61,174 bases of DNA, from positions 1 to 61,174 of the forward strand of contig JAFUVV010000036.1 of assembly GCA_017477435.1 (NCBI GenBank), in the 5' to 3' direction. The notes under the pieces were generated by a model, which did not search any database, was not told the DNA's origin, and saw nothing but the letters and a program-made list of their open reading frames with translations. Shown in pieces: positions 61,021 to 61,174 of this stretch (within the stretch, counting starts at the first letter, position 1; each line of letters opens with the position of its first letter). Source of the stretch: Prevotella sp. (GTDB taxonomy: Bacteria > Bacteroidota > Bacteroidia > Bacteroidales > Bacteroidaceae). Both the position numbers and the translations under genes were made by a program.

Positions 61021-61174
61021 AGTCTTTGAATCTCACTCATTATCATTTAGTTGGCAATCAGCCAATATCTTGCGTAACACAAAATGTAACACGTTTCTGT
61101 TAGTCGTTTTGACCACGACTTGACTACCGCAGTAGTCTTCTTACGTGGGTACAAAATTACACAAAAATGAACAG

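Overview
This window looks like the chromosome of a Bacteroidales bacterium, most likely Prevotellaceae. Pointers to this are: a 290-residue primary sigma factor without region 1.1; several promoters of the Bacteroidetes type (TTTG, 18-20 nt, TAnnTTTG); few Shine-Dalgarno sequences; a full bat (aerotolerance) operon; and several Bacteroidetes-only families (putative porin, DUF4468, zapA-rny linkage, DUF58/MoxR/BatA). The genus is an inference; no rRNA is present.

Layout. (1) 1-18.8 kb, plus strand: a surface-polysaccharide locus. It holds the 3' end of a Wzx flippase, seven GT-A (family 2-like) and three GT-B glycosyltransferases, an EpsG-like polymerase, then a GNAT protein, a PglC-like phosphoglycosyl transferase, a DegT-type aminotransferase, a PglF/WbpM-like dehydratase and a nucleotidyltransferase-fold protein. 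The first 10.7 kb is visibly AT-rich, the rest is not. Two small genes, an S23-type four-helix-bundle protein and a GxxExxY protein, sit among the glycosyltransferases, each framed by inverted copies of its own short repeat. (2) 19.0-23.0 kb, minus strand: a HAD phosphatase, a Wzz/BY-kinase and RmlA, which extend the polysaccharide theme. (3) 23.3-38 kb: mixed housekeeping (zapA, rny, queC, radA), a lipoprotein, a TPR-like protein, an HD protein, a porin operon. (4) 38.2-43.9 kb: primary sigma factor, FemAB/GNAT-like protein, nitroreductase, KdsC-like phosphatase, maf, TGS/uridine-kinase-like protein. (5) 44.4-55.0 kb: moxR-DUF58-bat operon with BatB-BatC and BatD-BatE fused, then PAP2 and queA in overlapping frames. 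(6) 55.2-59.0 kb: Smr protein, nadE, WalJ-like MBL protein. (7) 59.0-61.2 kb: small cargo (broken zinc ribbon, Hsp20, YolD-like) between degenerate copies of a tRNA 3' end, probably the edge of an integrated element.

The most unusual feature is the intergenic DNA. Six loci carry an array of exactly four 22-bp units built from inverted GTACA/TGTAC half-sites; two others carry three units of about 22 bp built from inverted TAAAAGG- or GGCTA-type half-sites. A roughly 190-280 bp inverted-repeat element flanks one gene in opposite orientations. A further vocabulary of short words (GAAAACTGAAAGTTG, ATGCAGATCTCGCAGAT, AACGATAACG, CCTCCCC..GGGGAGG, AATTATCAATT) fills many gaps and also appears inside genes in frame (two glycosyltransferases, queA, smr) or at their ends (a glycosyltransferase stop codon, the DUF58 start, an HD protein N-terminus). 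Two of these words are the very repeats that frame the four-helix-bundle and GxxExxY genes, which suggests a REP/RAYT-like relation between small proteins and dispersed repeats.
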